From IMG/VR virus record IMGVR_UViG_3300045971_000149, positions 1 to 64,000 of that record: a DNA stretch of 64,000 nucleotides. One strand, given 5' to 3'. Position 1 is the first letter of the stretch. The number at the start of each line of letters is the position of its first letter. The DNA is from a virus. A model generated the notes under the pieces. That model searched no databases. It saw only the letters and a program-made list of their open reading frames with translations, and was not told the DNA's origin. Shown piece by piece: positions 19,385 through 28,207 of this stretch. Both the position numbers and the translations under genes were made by a program.

Positions 19385-19952
19385 TCTGTTCGCAAATGAG
19401 ATTTAATTGCATCACAATAAGATGTGCGTAACTAACAGCATGACTCTTTTTAAAGTAATACGCTTCGTCAGTTTTAACCCAAATATCATTCTTAATCGCC
19501 TCGAAGCCTTCTTCCTTGCATATTGGCAACAGATGCTTTTTACCAGGTCTAATTAATGCCAATACTATTGCTAATTCTAGTATACTGGTCGGCTTTAATT
19601 GTTCTAACAGCGAATGATAACCATTAATATGTACCAACTGATCGCATATATCTTTCTCGTAAATCAACTCCCATAATGGTTCTACGGCAAGTAGCTTACT
19701 AATATGTTCTTCGTTCTTAACGTCTTTATATGCAGATACATTTAAGAAATCTATCTTAAAATAACCGCGCTCTTCCGCAGACTTATACTCGATACTAGAA
19801 AGTCCGGTTAATGGATTGAACGGAACAGAGTGACAATATACTCCAGAATTATGTTTCTTTGCAATACCGTGGTCAAGTCGCATTGCAGAAATATGCTTAA
19901 TTTTCGATAGCACTTCGTCTCTATCAGCGAAATCAATATCTATATCCGGCAT
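19359..19952 (-). CDS. Miniature DNA polymerase III alpha (DnaE)-like protein
   Basis: 197 residues against ~1,160 for bacterial DnaE. It opens with MPDIDIDFADRDEVL, which matches the PDxDxDF catalytic motif of family C polymerases. Then come YKSAEERGYFKIDFLNVSA (DnaE: GLxKxDFLGL), LKPTSILELAIVLALIRPGK (DnaE: LxPxxFEDLxAxxALxRPGP) and YYFKKSHAVSYAHL (DnaE: FNKSHAxAY). So palm and thumb/fingers landmarks are present in the right order with the intervening sequence removed; the PHP, OB and tau-binding domains are absent. GGAGG lies upstream of the ATG. Polymerase activity is doubtful; a regulatory or clamp-related role is possible. Confidence 0.7.
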   Translation of the reverse strand: MPDIDIDFADRDEVLSKIKHISAMRLDHGIAKKHNSGVYCHSVPFNPLTGLSSIEYKSAEERGYFKIDFLNVSAYKDVKNEEHISKLLAVEPLWELIYEKDICDQLVHINGYHSLLEQLKPTSILELAIVLALIRPGKKHLLPICKEEGFEAIKNDIWVKTDEAYYFKKSHAVSYAHLIVMQLNLICEQISEASSGS

Positions 19953-20274
19953 TTACGCCTCCTCCACATAGTGCCAACACATTTAAATATTGATCCCATG
20001 CTTTTTGCACTGCGGGATATCTGCGCCTAATCTCAACGTTCTCTAAAGATTCTTCGTTAAACACTTGCATCATGTCTTTTACGCGAGGTTCGGGCACATG
20101 AAATGCAATAGCTTTCACATCTGTAACTGTATACTCTGGGTATAAGGTTGACATAGAAGTAGTATATGTATATGGATCGATCTGTTGTCGAACAGCAAAT
20201 CGTATTTCACTATCGGTCACTTTTGCATCAAATTGATCGCAGAATTTATTGTATTTTTGAGAATAATCTTTCAT
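19933..20274 (-). CDS. Hypothetical protein upstream of mini-DnaE
   Basis: 113 residues, family not recognised (FCDQFDAKVTDSEIRFAVRQ; EPRVKDMMQVFNEESLENVE). Overlaps both neighbours (20 nt with mini-DnaE, ATG overlapping the stop of the zinc-finger gene), so is part of the replication-region operon. Confidence 0.6.
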   Translation of the reverse strand: MKDYSQKYNKFCDQFDAKVTDSEIRFAVRQQIDPYTYTTSMSTLYPEYTVTDVKAIAFHVPEPRVKDMMQVFNEESLENVEIRRRYPAVQKAWDQYLNVLALCGGGVNAGYRY

Positions 20275-20966
20275 AGTATCTTTGCTTCCTTACATATCTC
20301 TTTAACCATTATAGCATCTTCTTTCTGTTCTTTAAACTTACGCAGCCAAAATGTTAAGTCGAATACAGGAGAAATCATCTCCAATTGTTCATCGCTAAAC
20401 TTTGCAAGCATATCTGTGCCGCCTTTACAGTTTAACATTACCCAACAACTAATCTTACCATTCTTAATGTGATGCACTGCACGATTTAAGTTGACGTATA
20501 AGAAGTAATGGTTAAACTCAACCTTATTTTCGTCAGCCCATTCCATCATAGTTGTAATAGATCTCTGCACTGCTGACTCAACTGGCTCAATTTTTAGCAT
20601 CTCGTATAGATAGGTTTCGTATAGTGCGTCCTTACACCAGTGATCGAGTTTAACTCCACTCTTAATCACATAGTCAATAAATCTATCAGGATATAAAGGA
20701 TTAACATTATTAACAAAACTTCCAAACTTAACGAAGGCGTTGTAATAAGATGTTTTACAGAACTCATCATATGTTTTATCTTTTTTGGCATTTTGGGTAA
20801 GTCTAAAGAATCTGTTAAATGCGAAGAACCCTGCTTGCACTCGCTTTTCGCTTTGTTGTAGCGCCCTACGTTTTTGCTCGCACATGTGCGCTACAAGAGT
20901 CTTTTCTTTCATGAAACTCTTGTTGCAATGTACACAATTGTAAGGTTGTTCTTCTAAATTAATCAT
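20271..20966 (-). CDS. C2H2 zinc-finger protein of T4-like phages
   Basis: 231 residues. The N-terminus YNCVHCNKSFMKEKTLVAHM followed by C is a C2H2/C2HC finger. The remainder is helical (TYDEFCKTSYYNAFVKFGSF; KLDHWCKDALYETYLYEM) and resembles a conserved protein of unknown function seen in many T4-like phages. Likely DNA-binding; position between clamp-loader-like and mini-DnaE genes suggests a role in replication or late-transcription control. Confidence 0.65.
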   Translation of the reverse strand: MINLEEQPYNCVHCNKSFMKEKTLVAHMCEQKRRALQQSEKRVQAGFFAFNRFFRLTQNAKKDKTYDEFCKTSYYNAFVKFGSFVNNVNPLYPDRFIDYVIKSGVKLDHWCKDALYETYLYEMLKIEPVESAVQRSITTMMEWADENKVEFNHYFLYVNLNRAVHHIKNGKISCWVMLNCKGGTDMLAKFSDEQLEMISPVFDLTFWLRKFKEQKEDAIMVKEICKEAKIL

Positions 20967-21193
20967 GCACTCTTTGCGTTATCGTATTCTTTTACCATTC
21001 TATACAACGGATCTTGTTCCCATATGATAAGACGTTCTGGGAAATTCATTGCTTTTTTGCTACCATCGAGATATAAGTTGTCACCGTCAATTTTTGTTAC
21101 TTCACAAATATCAAGCATGGGACTCTTGCCAATCATTACTGCTCGAATAACCTTGCATCCAACATGAAATGAGAACCCTAATTTATCCTTCAT
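20963..21193 (-). CDS. Small hypothetical protein
   Basis: 76 residues (MKDKLGFSFHVGCKVIRAVM; CEVTKIDGDNLYLDGSKKAM), which looks like a small SH3-like beta barrel. Overlaps both neighbours by 4 nt. No function recognised. Confidence 0.55.
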   Translation of the reverse strand: MKDKLGFSFHVGCKVIRAVMIGKSPMLDICEVTKIDGDNLYLDGSKKAMNFPERLIIWEQDPLYRMVKEYDNAKSA

Positions 21194-21654
21194 TCGTAAT
21201 CCTTTCGTTGCTTCTTATCAAAGCCCATCTTATCGAATAGTTCTTCTTTATCTTTCTTGTCCATCATCTTTGCAAGCATTTTAATATCGGCCATCTTCAT
21301 AGCAGGATAGATGTCAGCTAACAATTTTTCAATCTTAACTGCCTTTTCTTTCGATCCTGCTTTAAGATATGGGTGATACAACTTGACACCTGCACCTGTA
21401 CCAGCAAATAGCTTCCACAGAAGTGCTTTATGATTCTTACTTAGTGTCCAATGATCTTTATTCACAAGTTCGTTAGTTCGTTCTACAAACCATTCTTGTG
21501 TTTCTCGATCGCCTTCAACATTTGCAACATACCGCATTAGGATATACGGGCTGAATACTTTTTGCTCTTCGGGAGTAAGTTTATCGTAGAAATCGTAGTT
21601 CCTGAGATCTACGCCTGCGAGTTCACGTTTGATGTCAAGTTGTGCAGTTGCCAT
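21190..21654 (-). CDS. Probable sliding-clamp-loader small subunit, gp62-like
   Basis: 154 residues starting at MATAQLDIKRELAGVD (internal ATG that overlaps the previous stop as TAATG). The helical sequence with FYDKLTPEEQKVFSPYILMR, NELVNKDHWTLSKNHKALL and KLYHPYLKAG resembles the small clamp-loader subunit of marine T4-like phages, which pairs with gp44 to load the gp45 clamp. No gp44 or gp45 homologue is seen in this window, so the call rests on sequence impression. Confidence 0.45.
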   Translation of the reverse strand: MATAQLDIKRELAGVDLRNYDFYDKLTPEEQKVFSPYILMRYVANVEGDRETQEWFVERTNELVNKDHWTLSKNHKALLWKLFAGTGAGVKLYHPYLKAGSKEKAVKIEKLLADIYPAMKMADIKMLAKMMDKKDKEELFDKMGFDKKQRKDYE

Positions 21655-21935
21655 TATACTGGATGATGAGGTGGAACATATGACGCATGCTGCGTCGACA
21701 GGTGATATATCATTATACACTGTTCTAGTGCTTTTTGCAAGGTAATATTACTCTTTGATGCTCGACGAATATTGCCCCAAAGAGTATCTTCTTCTAACTC
21801 GTTCATTAGATACATTGCCTTTAAACTTTGTCCAACCATTACTCGCTTACTGCTACCTTCTTCTCTGGCAAAAATAGTTTCGCCTCCGTCAGGGCTTTCG
21901 TAAATGAGCGTGACACCTGGAGTAAGTGATCCCAT
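21654..21935 (-). CDS. Small hypothetical protein
   Basis: 93 residues. An N-terminal beta pattern (GVTLIYESPDGGETIFARE) is followed by a helical part (LWGNIRRASKSNITLQKAL). Ends in a Pro/His tail. Located 2 nt from the methyltransferase-like gene and coupled to the gp62-like gene by TAATG. Function unknown. Confidence 0.55.
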   Translation of the reverse strand: MGSLTPGVTLIYESPDGGETIFAREEGSSKRVMVGQSLKAMYLMNELEEDTLWGNIRRASKSNITLQKALEQCIMIYHLSTQHASYVPPHHPV

Positions 21936-21937
21936 TT

Positions 21938-22609
21938 TTATACTCCGTTATTTCTTACTAAGAAAATTCCAGATCCGTTATGCCAATCGCTAGGGAACCC
22001 CGGATTTTCGCCCGTTTCTATTTCTACTTTATATAGGATTTCTAGATTGGTTTTTGCAAAACCGTTGTATGTACCAGTTTTAACATGCGATACTTCTCCA
22101 CCGTGATCATTCCAATCATCGATAATGATTAGCGACACTGGATCTAATGCAGGTACTGCTCGTACAATTGCGTTAAAATGTTCTTCTTCCTCGTGCCCTG
22201 CGTCATACAAATATACATTAAACTTGCCATGCGCTGAGAAATCAAAGTTTTCGAATTTAAAGTCAATAACATTGATGTCAGTATTCAGTCCTTTAACAGA
22301 ATCAACATTTGCTCTACATTGAGCTAAACTGCTACCACCGTATGAAAAATCATCAACTGCTAATGCTTTGATGTTATCAATACCACCAACTGCTGCACAT
22401 AAGGTCGAACCAGTAAACGACCCTAATTCTAAATAGCGAGGATCACTGATCAATCGCATATAGTTGTTAATAAATCGGCGGTATTTCAAACCGCTCATAC
22501 CCGGAATAGTTAATGCAATTGGAGGGATGCTGCTTTCAAGCGTAAACGCATCGCGAATCAATTTAATATTTGGGTGATCTGAATAGAGAAATTCTGTAAT
22601 AGTTGTCAT
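21938..22609 (-). CDS. Class I methyltransferase-like protein
   Basis: 223 residues. Rossmann-fold methyltransferase landmarks: YLELGSFTGSTLCAAV (motif I), IKALAVDDFS (acidic end of strand 2), NVYLYDAGHEEEEHFNAIVR and VSLIIIDDWNDHGG (motif IV region). Resembles the Methyltransf_24 group found in phages and polysaccharide loci. The substrate is unknown; it sits among replication genes rather than in the glycan cassette. Confidence 0.65.
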   Translation of the reverse strand: MTTITEFLYSDHPNIKLIRDAFTLESSIPPIALTIPGMSGLKYRRFINNYMRLISDPRYLELGSFTGSTLCAAVGGIDNIKALAVDDFSYGGSSLAQCRANVDSVKGLNTDINVIDFKFENFDFSAHGKFNVYLYDAGHEEEEHFNAIVRAVPALDPVSLIIIDDWNDHGGEVSHVKTGTYNGFAKTNLEILYKVEIETGENPGFPSDWHNGSGIFLVRNNGV

Positions 22610-22615
22610 ATAGTG

Positions 22616-23119
22616 TTACCAGCATTTAGTATAGTGAACGATTTCACTTTGGCGGCTAACTTCTTTAACAAAGTAAGCGCAGACGGGTTTATCTCCTGCA
22701 TGAAGTGGAGTGCAAAGTAGTTGTCCAGGTTTCATCTTTGGAAAATACCATTTAACGTCTTGATAAACATTAACGATATCGATATCAAAAAATTCAGGAC
22801 GAAAACTACTTAGTGGGTTAAACGTAAAGGTTCTAAAACCTCGATCATTTAAACTTGTTAATGGAAGAACTTCCATATCTGGACCTTCCGGATCTCCTAC
22901 AATACAACACCAATCCAAGGGCATTGGTACTTCGTAAGGTCCGATTTTAAGGACGGCGGCAGGTCCAGTGAATGATTCCAAAAAGATTAATGGCAGATAA
23001 AAGTAATCGGGATTTAAATTATCCGAATTATCCATTACTGCATACCTTAAGTCTTCATCGACTTCTTCAGGTAATTCATTTAGATAAAATGTTTTATTTT
23101 CTAGTGTTAATATTTGCAT
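22616..23119 (-). CDS. Hypothetical protein next to uvsW
   Basis: 167 residues, Pro-rich (MPLDWCCIVGDPEGPDMEVL; YFPKMKPGQLLCTPLHAG). Several phage genomes of this type carry a similar protein, but I know no function. Its start overlaps the uvsW stop, so it is cotranscribed. Confidence 0.55.
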   Translation of the reverse strand: MQILTLENKTFYLNELPEEVDEDLRYAVMDNSDNLNPDYFYLPLIFLESFTGPAAVLKIGPYEVPMPLDWCCIVGDPEGPDMEVLPLTSLNDRGFRTFTFNPLSSFRPEFFDIDIVNVYQDVKWYFPKMKPGQLLCTPLHAGDKPVCAYFVKEVSRQSEIVHYTKCW

Positions 23120-24576
23120 TATTGTTTTACTTTTTCTATAGTGAATGGATATTGAGCATCTTTATAGAATTTTTTACGTTCAGTTAAATGTCTCTTTGCG
23201 TATTTTGTATTTGCGGTAAAATCCCAGATGTTTACAAAATCTTTGTCTTTGGCTTTTCGGATGCCTCGTCCAATAGATTGAATAACTCTAACAAATGACT
23301 TTCCAGGTTCAAGTAATATAAGATTAAAAATACGGGGAATGTTAATACCAACAGCAGCAACACCATACGTCGCAATAGTAATAGTATTATCTGACGTAGC
23401 AATTTCGTCGTATTCATCCTTTCGATCAGTTGTCTTCATTGCACCAGATATGAACGCAACTTCGTCGCCGAAGTATTCTTTTAGCATCTTCCCGGTTTCG
23501 ATTCGGTCAACTAACACAAGTGCATTGCCGGTTTCTGCAATCTGCTTGATACGTTTTGCTAAGAACTCTACTCGATCTTTATCAGTAACAAGGTATTTGA
23601 GTTCTTCTGGATAACTTTTGAACTCTTTCCACTCCTGTGTTTGCACAATGTTAACATGACAAGTACTTAATACACCTTTCTGTTGTAGCTCGTATGCACT
23701 TACGCGACCTACTACATTACCGAGGCTGCATCGTATGCTTTCAAATTCAAGTGAATCCTTGGGAACAGTTCCGGTAAGTCCCCAACGGATCGGAGCATTA
23801 CGCAAGTTTTGTGTAAGTAGATTCTTCAATACTTCTGCTTTAGCTTGATGCACTTCGTCAATAATAACAGTGCTAACACCTTCAAGGAACTCTGCAAGTG
23901 TGATTAAATCAGCTTCACCATTCTTAGTTTTCTTATCAAGTACGTTCAGACTTTGCCAAGTGCAGATTGTGTGCGTCTTATCAAGATCCTTTCGATCACC
24001 GTAATAAACGCCAACATCTAACCCAACGTTAATAAAATCTTCTTCAGTTTGTTCAACTAGACTCTTGTTAGGAACTACAGTAATAGTACGTCCGTACTTC
24101 TCGCAAATCTTGCTAAGTGTTGCAGTCATGATAGTCTTGCCTGCACCTGTTGCAATTTCTTGCAATGCTTGTGGATTCTCTAAGAATACATTAACTGTGT
24201 CAACTTGGTCGTCCCGCAATCTAATAGGTTCGCCTTCAAATCGATGTCCCTTTGGCCAGCATTGATTCCCCCAAAAATCTTCTTTAATTTTTGAGAACTC
24301 TAACGGTACAGATGTGCGTTCGTCGTCGACTTCGATGTAATACCCTTCACTTTCAATAATTGGCAATACCTGATCTAGTAAACTAACATATGTGGTGCCG
24401 CCTAATCCAAAAAAGCCAACGCACCCATCCCACCTACCTAACCGATATGAGGGTTGATACTTTGCACTTTGTTGAAAATACTTAAACTTCTTAACTAACT
24501 TTTTACGAGTGTCAAGATCCAATCCATCGATCTTGACATTGACCTCGTCTTTAATTACAATTCTAGCTGTCGCCAT
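23119..24576 (-). CDS. uvsW: UvsW-like SF2 helicase
   Basis: 485 residues. Motif I EIATGAGKTIMTA at ~135, motif II VIIDEVHQAK at ~245, motif III GLTGTVP, and motif VI VIQSIGRGIRKAKD at ~435. Length and N-terminal DNA-binding domain match T4 UvsW (~500), which unwinds R-loops and branched recombination intermediates and helps switch from origin- to recombination-dependent replication. Overlaps the HARP-like gene upstream by 22 nt. Confidence 0.88.
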   Translation of the reverse strand: MATARIVIKDEVNVKIDGLDLDTRKKLVKKFKYFQQSAKYQPSYRLGRWDGCVGFFGLGGTTYVSLLDQVLPIIESEGYYIEVDDERTSVPLEFSKIKEDFWGNQCWPKGHRFEGEPIRLRDDQVDTVNVFLENPQALQEIATGAGKTIMTATLSKICEKYGRTITVVPNKSLVEQTEEDFINVGLDVGVYYGDRKDLDKTHTICTWQSLNVLDKKTKNGEADLITLAEFLEGVSTVIIDEVHQAKAEVLKNLLTQNLRNAPIRWGLTGTVPKDSLEFESIRCSLGNVVGRVSAYELQQKGVLSTCHVNIVQTQEWKEFKSYPEELKYLVTDKDRVEFLAKRIKQIAETGNALVLVDRIETGKMLKEYFGDEVAFISGAMKTTDRKDEYDEIATSDNTITIATYGVAAVGINIPRIFNLILLEPGKSFVRVIQSIGRGIRKAKDKDFVNIWDFTANTKYAKRHLTERKKFYKDAQYPFTIEKVKQ

Positions 24577-25778
24577 CTGGTGTTCCTTGCTGGTTCTTTC
24601 ATACTATAATACACTAAATTAGTTGCATTATCAACCACTGTATTCATCGTAGAATGAACATAATTGTAATAACCTAAATTAATTACTGTGGTAAATTTTA
24701 CTCCGGACTTAACTAACGGCTTTGTGATCTTGGTACTAACAAACGCAAGTTGAGTGTTTTCTGTGACTGGATTATTTAAACTTGCATCTTTTACAAACAT
24801 ATTAAATTCTGCTTTATCACTGGGCAATCTAAACATAACACTGATCTGCTCAACATCTATACCCAGTGATATTGCGAATGTAACCCATTGCTGCAAAAGT
24901 GGAAGTTCGTTTCCCCCAGGTACAATTACAATTGCAGGCCCGCCGTATTTTAATAAATCTGAAAACTCGTTAATAGGAACAGCGGCATCATCTATCCACA
25001 ACGGTTTTGTTCTTGTTGTGTGTGCTATGATTCGCTTAGTTACTTTAGATATCCCGGCAATTTCCATTAATGCACTAATAGTGTCATCCCATGTTTCGAT
25101 ACCGTAGCTTTTTGCGTGAAATAGTACTTCTGCTAATTCGTCAGATTTTGGTTGAGGAATATTCTTATGTGCATTTATAATTGCAAACTTATCGTCAACC
25201 CAAGATACCATTGGTAAATATTTCTCAGCTGATGCAACAATTTCAGTAACAGAACTATACAGCTCTGCAAACTCTTCAGTTACTGTAAATCCGCGTGGAA
25301 TTAATATATCCCCGATGTACGCAATATTACGTTCGGTTAAACCGTAAATCCACAGCTTCTGTTCAGTGCTCCATTGGCCTCGATGAATTTCATGTAAGTC
25401 ACTATTACGCTTCTTAAGTAAATCGATGATATCTTGATCATACGGAAATTCAACAAAGATTTTCTTTCGGGACTCGTGCTGTTCGATACGAATGCTTTTT
25501 ACTTTAGGTAATACTCTAAAGGGTTTCTTCCACTTCGGATTTTCTAATACGTCGTTGATGTTAGGAACAACCGGACGAATCTTATCTTTGTTTGCAGTTA
25601 ATGTTCTTAATGCAAAGTATGCTTGCTTTTCTGTAAGAGCATGACCGTGTGTTAACTGAACACCAATACTCTCAATTATAGTACGATCGGGCCCTGACCA
25701 ATCTATTGTCTGAACAGTCGTACCGGTATACACTAGGACAACATCTGCTACTAGTTCTATTAAATCTTCGATAAACAT
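24555..25778 (-). CDS. HARP-like / degenerate SF2-like protein upstream of UvsW
   Basis: 407 residues. Residues ~90-165 (KKIFVEFPYDQDIIDLLKKR, then WSTEQKLWIYGLTERN) resemble the HARP domain of annealing helicases, in which a WxFPL-type motif follows a short beta/alpha unit. The second half has a helicase-like strand pattern (GPAIVIVPGGNELPLLQQW) but no Walker A or DExH motif, so it is probably inactive as an ATPase. Lies between uvsY and uvsW and probably works with them on branched DNA. Confidence 0.5.
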   Translation of the reverse strand: MFIEDLIELVADVVLVYTGTTVQTIDWSGPDRTIIESIGVQLTHGHALTEKQAYFALRTLTANKDKIRPVVPNINDVLENPKWKKPFRVLPKVKSIRIEQHESRKKIFVEFPYDQDIIDLLKKRNSDLHEIHRGQWSTEQKLWIYGLTERNIAYIGDILIPRGFTVTEEFAELYSSVTEIVASAEKYLPMVSWVDDKFAIINAHKNIPQPKSDELAEVLFHAKSYGIETWDDTISALMEIAGISKVTKRIIAHTTRTKPLWIDDAAVPINEFSDLLKYGGPAIVIVPGGNELPLLQQWVTFAISLGIDVEQISVMFRLPSDKAEFNMFVKDASLNNPVTENTQLAFVSTKITKPLVKSGVKFTTVINLGYYNYVHSTMNTVVDNATNLVYYSMKEPARNTRWRQLEL

Positions 25779-25783
25779 GAGTA

Positions 25784-26239
25784 TTAGATATGTACATCTT
25801 CCATGCCGGCAGTTCGCAATTTAATGATATTACTCATCTGCCATTGTTTAATATCCAACGCCTTGATAATTCCAAGCCATTGGTTCCTTAGTAAAGCAAA
25901 TTCGTTGATGATCTTTTCTAAGTCAACAACATCAGCTTCACCGTCAACATACTTTTCACAATCTCTCGAACTGAGAGCACGTTGATAGTTTTCTAGATAT
26001 TTCTTGAATGCTTTTGAGCGTGTTCTTCTAAGCTCAATATTAAGATATTCTAACACAGCTTCAATTTCTTGAAGCTGGTTAAAACGCTGTTCAACAATGC
26101 CGGGTAAAAGAGAAGAAGCTTTTTCTAAGTTTCCAAATACTTTGACTTCTTTTCTAGCATCATCTAATTGGACGTAGAAGTACTCAATACAGTCAGGCAA
26201 ATGACTAATGTCTCTACTGACTTTTGAGTACCAGCTCAT
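25784..26239 (-). CDS. uvsY: UvsY-like recombination mediator
   Basis: 151 residues, all helical, with ALSSRDCEKYVDGEADVVDL and NEFALLRNQWLGIIKALDIK characteristic of UvsY proteins in T4-like phages (T4 UvsY is 137). UvsY loads the UvsX recombinase onto gp32-coated single-stranded DNA. The presence of uvsX and gp32 a few genes away supports the call. GAGGA precedes the ATG. Confidence 0.8.
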   Translation of the reverse strand: MSWYSKVSRDISHLPDCIEYFYVQLDDARKEVKVFGNLEKASSLLPGIVEQRFNQLQEIEAVLEYLNIELRRTRSKAFKKYLENYQRALSSRDCEKYVDGEADVVDLEKIINEFALLRNQWLGIIKALDIKQWQMSNIIKLRTAGMEDVHI

Positions 26240-26476
26240 TTAATCCTCGTCTTCGTTGTAATCGTCTTCTTCGTCTTCGAAATCTTCATCGGCAACAGCT
26301 TTGATTGCATCATCAAGATGCGGATCATACCCTGTAAACGACTGTAGGTCGTCGATACTAATATCATTGCCTAGCAAAAAATCAACGTATTGATTTGCTG
26401 CCATTTCGCGATTCTTTTCGGGAATATATTCACGGAACATATCCCATACTGTCATAATTAAACTCTCGTCCATCAT
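26240..26476 (-). CDS. Small acidic protein between uvsX and uvsY
   Basis: 78 residues ending in a strongly acidic tail (DEDFEDEEDDYNEDED). A homologous small ORF is common at this position in T4-like phages infecting marine bacteria; function unknown. GAGGAG ribosome-binding site, overlapping the uvsX stop. Confidence 0.6.
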   Translation of the reverse strand: MMDESLIMTVWDMFREYIPEKNREMAANQYVDFLLGNDISIDDLQSFTGYDPHLDDAIKAVADEDFEDEEDDYNEDED

Positions 26477-27528
26477 GGCTCCTCAGGTTCTTCTACGGAA
26501 GTTGTCGATTGAACCGACTTTTCATCCCATTGTTTCATAATTAACTGTAACTTTTCTTCAGTCCAATTCTTACGAAACTCTGCAATAATCTCTCCAGTGT
26601 CCTTATCAGTATAAGCAAGTTTGTTGCCTACCTTAGATAATACACTCATCTTTTCAAACATGTCAACTAACCCAGATGTAGGCGCCATTCCTGTTGAATA
26701 TGGGATTTGAATCTGTACACTTTCAAATGGCTTTGCGTAACGTGTTTTCATAATCTTGCAAGCTGCACGAATACCTAAAACATCAGTCACTTTGTTTCCA
26801 TCTTCATCCAACTTTAGTTTTAACTTTTTCATTGCAACTACAATTGAACTTGCATAAACAAATCCTTGGCCACCGCTAATCTTATCATCTGGATCAAACA
26901 TATCCTGACTTGCATATGTGTGATTAGTACATACCAATCCTACATTATAACTTCCAAACATATTTACACAGTTGCGAACTAGCGAAGTTAGTGCTTTGGG
27001 CTTACGGCCCATATCACCCTTCATTTCGCCTGCTTCGAATTGATTTACATCAGTCGGAGTAAGCAACATCCCCAATGAGTCAACTACAAATAATACCTTT
27101 GGACGTTCGTCCTGCGGCATAGTTTTGTATTCTTTCATGAATTCTGATATTGTTTTTGCAACATCGTCAATCATTGCCATGTTCAACTTCAACAGTTTTT
27201 CAGCTGAAGTATCAACGCCAAGATCAATTAGCCACTTTTCGTCAAGTGCATTTTCGCTATCAACTAAGACAACAAAAATTCCCTGTTCTTGTGCATGTCT
27301 GATAATGTTACCTGAACAAATATAAGACTTGCCCGCACCAGACTCTCCAGCAAACACTGTTACCTTACCAAGAGGAACTCCCCTAAAGAAGTCCCCCGAG
27401 ATAAGATAATTTAGTGCGTAGTTGCCAGTTGAGATCCAGTCAGTAGGATCGTTAAAGCCGATTCCTAATCCATCAATTGATTTAGTAATACTTTTTCTAA
27501 ACTTACTTATATCAAATGCTTTACCCAT
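26473..27528 (-). CDS. uvsX: UvsX recombinase (RecA/Rad51-like)
   Basis: 351 residues. Walker A FAGESGAGKSYICS at ~60, catalytic region LVDSENALDEKWLIDLGVD, Walker B KVLFVVDSLGMLL at ~150, and L2-region DKISGGQGFVYASS. Matches T4 UvsX in length (391) and order. Catalyses strand invasion in recombination-dependent replication. AAAAGGAATATC upstream of ATG gives a normal ribosome-binding site. Confidence 0.92.
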   Translation of the reverse strand: MGKAFDISKFRKSITKSIDGLGIGFNDPTDWISTGNYALNYLISGDFFRGVPLGKVTVFAGESGAGKSYICSGNIIRHAQEQGIFVVLVDSENALDEKWLIDLGVDTSAEKLLKLNMAMIDDVAKTISEFMKEYKTMPQDERPKVLFVVDSLGMLLTPTDVNQFEAGEMKGDMGRKPKALTSLVRNCVNMFGSYNVGLVCTNHTYASQDMFDPDDKISGGQGFVYASSIVVAMKKLKLKLDEDGNKVTDVLGIRAACKIMKTRYAKPFESVQIQIPYSTGMAPTSGLVDMFEKMSVLSKVGNKLAYTDKDTGEIIAEFRKNWTEEKLQLIMKQWDEKSVQSTTSVEEPEEP

Positions 27529-28207
27529 GATATTCCTTTTTTAATTTACAATTTTCCCCGTGCCATCTGGTATAGTTCGACTTTGATATATCAACTATTC
27601 CGCAATATTCACAGGATTTTCTATTTTCTAAATTGTTCACCCAATGATTAATCCCTTTGAACTTAGCTGCAATCTCTGGTCTGCGCATTGGATTATTATC
27701 GCCCTCTTGATAAGGTCGTTTAATGCCAGTTAACGCCACGCTAATTTTTTCTGCGTTCTTAGGATTTTTGTTAGGATGATTGTCTCCGCGAATAGAATTT
27801 CTTATCTGTCCTTTTTGAGGATGGTCTTTACCCTGTAAATTATGTGTCCAGTGCTTGTCTCCTCGATGTTTATCAGCCATTCTTTTTGCAATAATTGGAT
27901 TTTTCATCGGATTTAACTCGCCCGGGCTAGGTCGCAAATCCCCATTGTGCATGTTATAACTCATTGGGTTATTGCGAACATCCATAGCAGTTAAGTAGTT
28001 TGTTTCGAGCTCAACAATGTAATCAGGTGTCCCTATGACTAACACTTCTCGGACCCAATCTGATTTATTAGATAATATCATTGGCTTAACTACAGAACTA
28101 GAACAAATATATCCATCATCAGGATAGCAACCTTTTGCAGTCCTGGACCCAACATACCATTTTTGTGTGCTATGTTGAGTCCATTTATACAGATATGCTA
28201 AAGTCAC
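27521..28207 (-). CDS. GIY-YIG / NUMOD3-type homing endonuclease
   Basis: 228 residues from a GTG overlapping the gp32 stop (GTGA). The N-terminus LYKWTQHSTQKWYVGSRTAK is a GIY-YIG-like catalytic motif. Residues ~95-190 contain three or four NUMOD3-type repeats (GELNPMKNP, GDNHPNKNP, GDNNPMRRP) that bind the DNA minor groove. The C-terminus has CEYCG with a later C. Free-standing homing endonucleases of this kind often insert between conserved T4 genes; here it splits the gp32-uvsX pair. Confidence 0.75.
   Translation of the reverse strand: MTLAYLYKWTQHSTQKWYVGSRTAKGCYPDDGYICSSSVVKPMILSNKSDWVREVLVIGTPDYIVELETNYLTAMDVRNNPMSYNMHNGDLRPSPGELNPMKNPIIAKRMADKHRGDKHWTHNLQGKDHPQKGQIRNSIRGDNHPNKNPKNAEKISVALTGIKRPYQEGDNNPMRRPEIAAKFKGINHWVNNLENRKSCEYCGIVDISKSNYTRWHGENCKLKKEYHG

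Noticed and set aside
21190-21720. The longer reading frame starting at 21720 for the gp62-like gene
   Set aside because: The first 22 residues overlap the upstream gene in another frame; the internal ATG at 21654 couples directly to that gene's stop.
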